NCBI GenBank assembly: GCA_964611385.1 | Contig: CAZSXS010000063.1 | Span: 1-22,140, forward strand | DNA length: 22,140 bases | Direction: 5' to 3' | Origin: CAZSXS01 sp964611385 | GTDB lineage: Bacteria; Bacillota; Clostridia; Lachnospirales; CAYPQA01 | Shown here: one piece after another, positions 22,009 through 22,140 of the stretch | How the letters are laid out: each line of letters opens with the position of its first letter | How positions within the stretch are numbered: the stretch's first letter is position 1 | Notes under the pieces: generated by a model | Database searches by the model: none | Told to the model about the DNA's origin: nothing | What the model saw: only the letters and a program-made list of their open reading frames with translations | Position numbers and translations under genes: made by a program

Positions 22009-22140
22009 CCGTGGAGGGAGGAAGGGAAAAACTTTTTCGCCGTTTGAAAAAGTTTTTCCCTTCCAGACCCAACAAGTTGGTTCACCCCACCACCCCCATC
22101 TAGCCCTTTTCAATCAGCCGGCCATGAAGGGTGATATCAA
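22009..22140 (+). repeat. Hairpin repeat element, copy 2 (incomplete at window edge)
   Basis: It begins with CCGTGG in the same AAAACCGTGG context as copy 1. The hairpin arms are 22020-22038 and 22046-22064 (19 perfect base pairs) around the loop GCCGTTT, the exact reverse complement of the copy 1 loop. The right part (CACCCCC, TTTTCAA, AGCCGG, CATG, GGG) follows in the same order as in copy 1. No coding sequence is seen. Confidence 0.65.

Overview
The window looks like a chromosomal segment of a motile, low-to-medium GC Gram-positive anaerobe of the Clostridia type (Bacillota). The reasons are strong AAGGAGG-type ribosome binding sites, TTG/GTG starts, an LtaS-family lipoteichoic acid synthase, a DUF115 motility-accessory (Maf-type) flagellin glycosylation protein, clean sigma-A promoters, GEMM-I riboswitches and Gram-positive lipoproteins. 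No taxon can be named from sequence alone.

Layout. (1) 1-1542, minus strand: a decayed region. The end of an IS1-like element (1-100) cuts off a large XRE/TPR regulator, which is also split by a one-base frameshift near 820. (2) 1664-7996, minus strand: cell-surface genes. These are a DUF115 motility-accessory factor, a small helical protein overlapping it by 4 nt, a palindromic repeat, a TPR plus degenerate sulfatase-fold protein, and an LtaS-like phosphoglycerol transferase. (3) 8026-10910, plus strand: greA and lysS from a consensus promoter, a long hairpin repeat, a terminator and a Nudix hydrolase. (4) 10909-13408: a long hairpin, a small four-helix membrane protein (minus), a 3'-truncated IS256-family transposase gene (minus), and upstream of it three consecutive c-di-GMP-I (GEMM-I) riboswitch aptamers behind one promoter. 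(5) 13432-21922, minus strand: a flavin-based extracellular electron transfer (FLEET/EET) operon read ndh2 - dmkB - dmkA - eetA - eetB - pplA - fmnB - galE. (6) 21951-22140: a divergent promoter and a second copy of the hairpin repeat found after lysS.

How the genes work together. In the EET model from Listeria monocytogenes, membrane NDH-2 moves electrons from NADH to a dedicated demethylmenaquinone pool made by DmkB (polyprenyl diphosphate synthase) and DmkA (prenyltransferase). EetA and EetB are membrane partners. The surface lipoprotein PplA carries covalently bound FMN, attached by the ApbE-type lipoprotein FmnB, and hands electrons to extracellular acceptors. All of these parts are here in one orientation with short gaps or overlaps, and galE follows at the end. 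The flavin exporter (RibU/ECF, FmnA) is not in the window.

Most noteworthy points: the compact EET operon; the triple tandem c-di-GMP-I riboswitch array whose first downstream gene is a transposase; a dispersed hairpin repeat whose loop is inverted between its two copies; and an alkaline-phosphatase-fold protein that has lost its expected late metal ligands, beside the motility-accessory gene.
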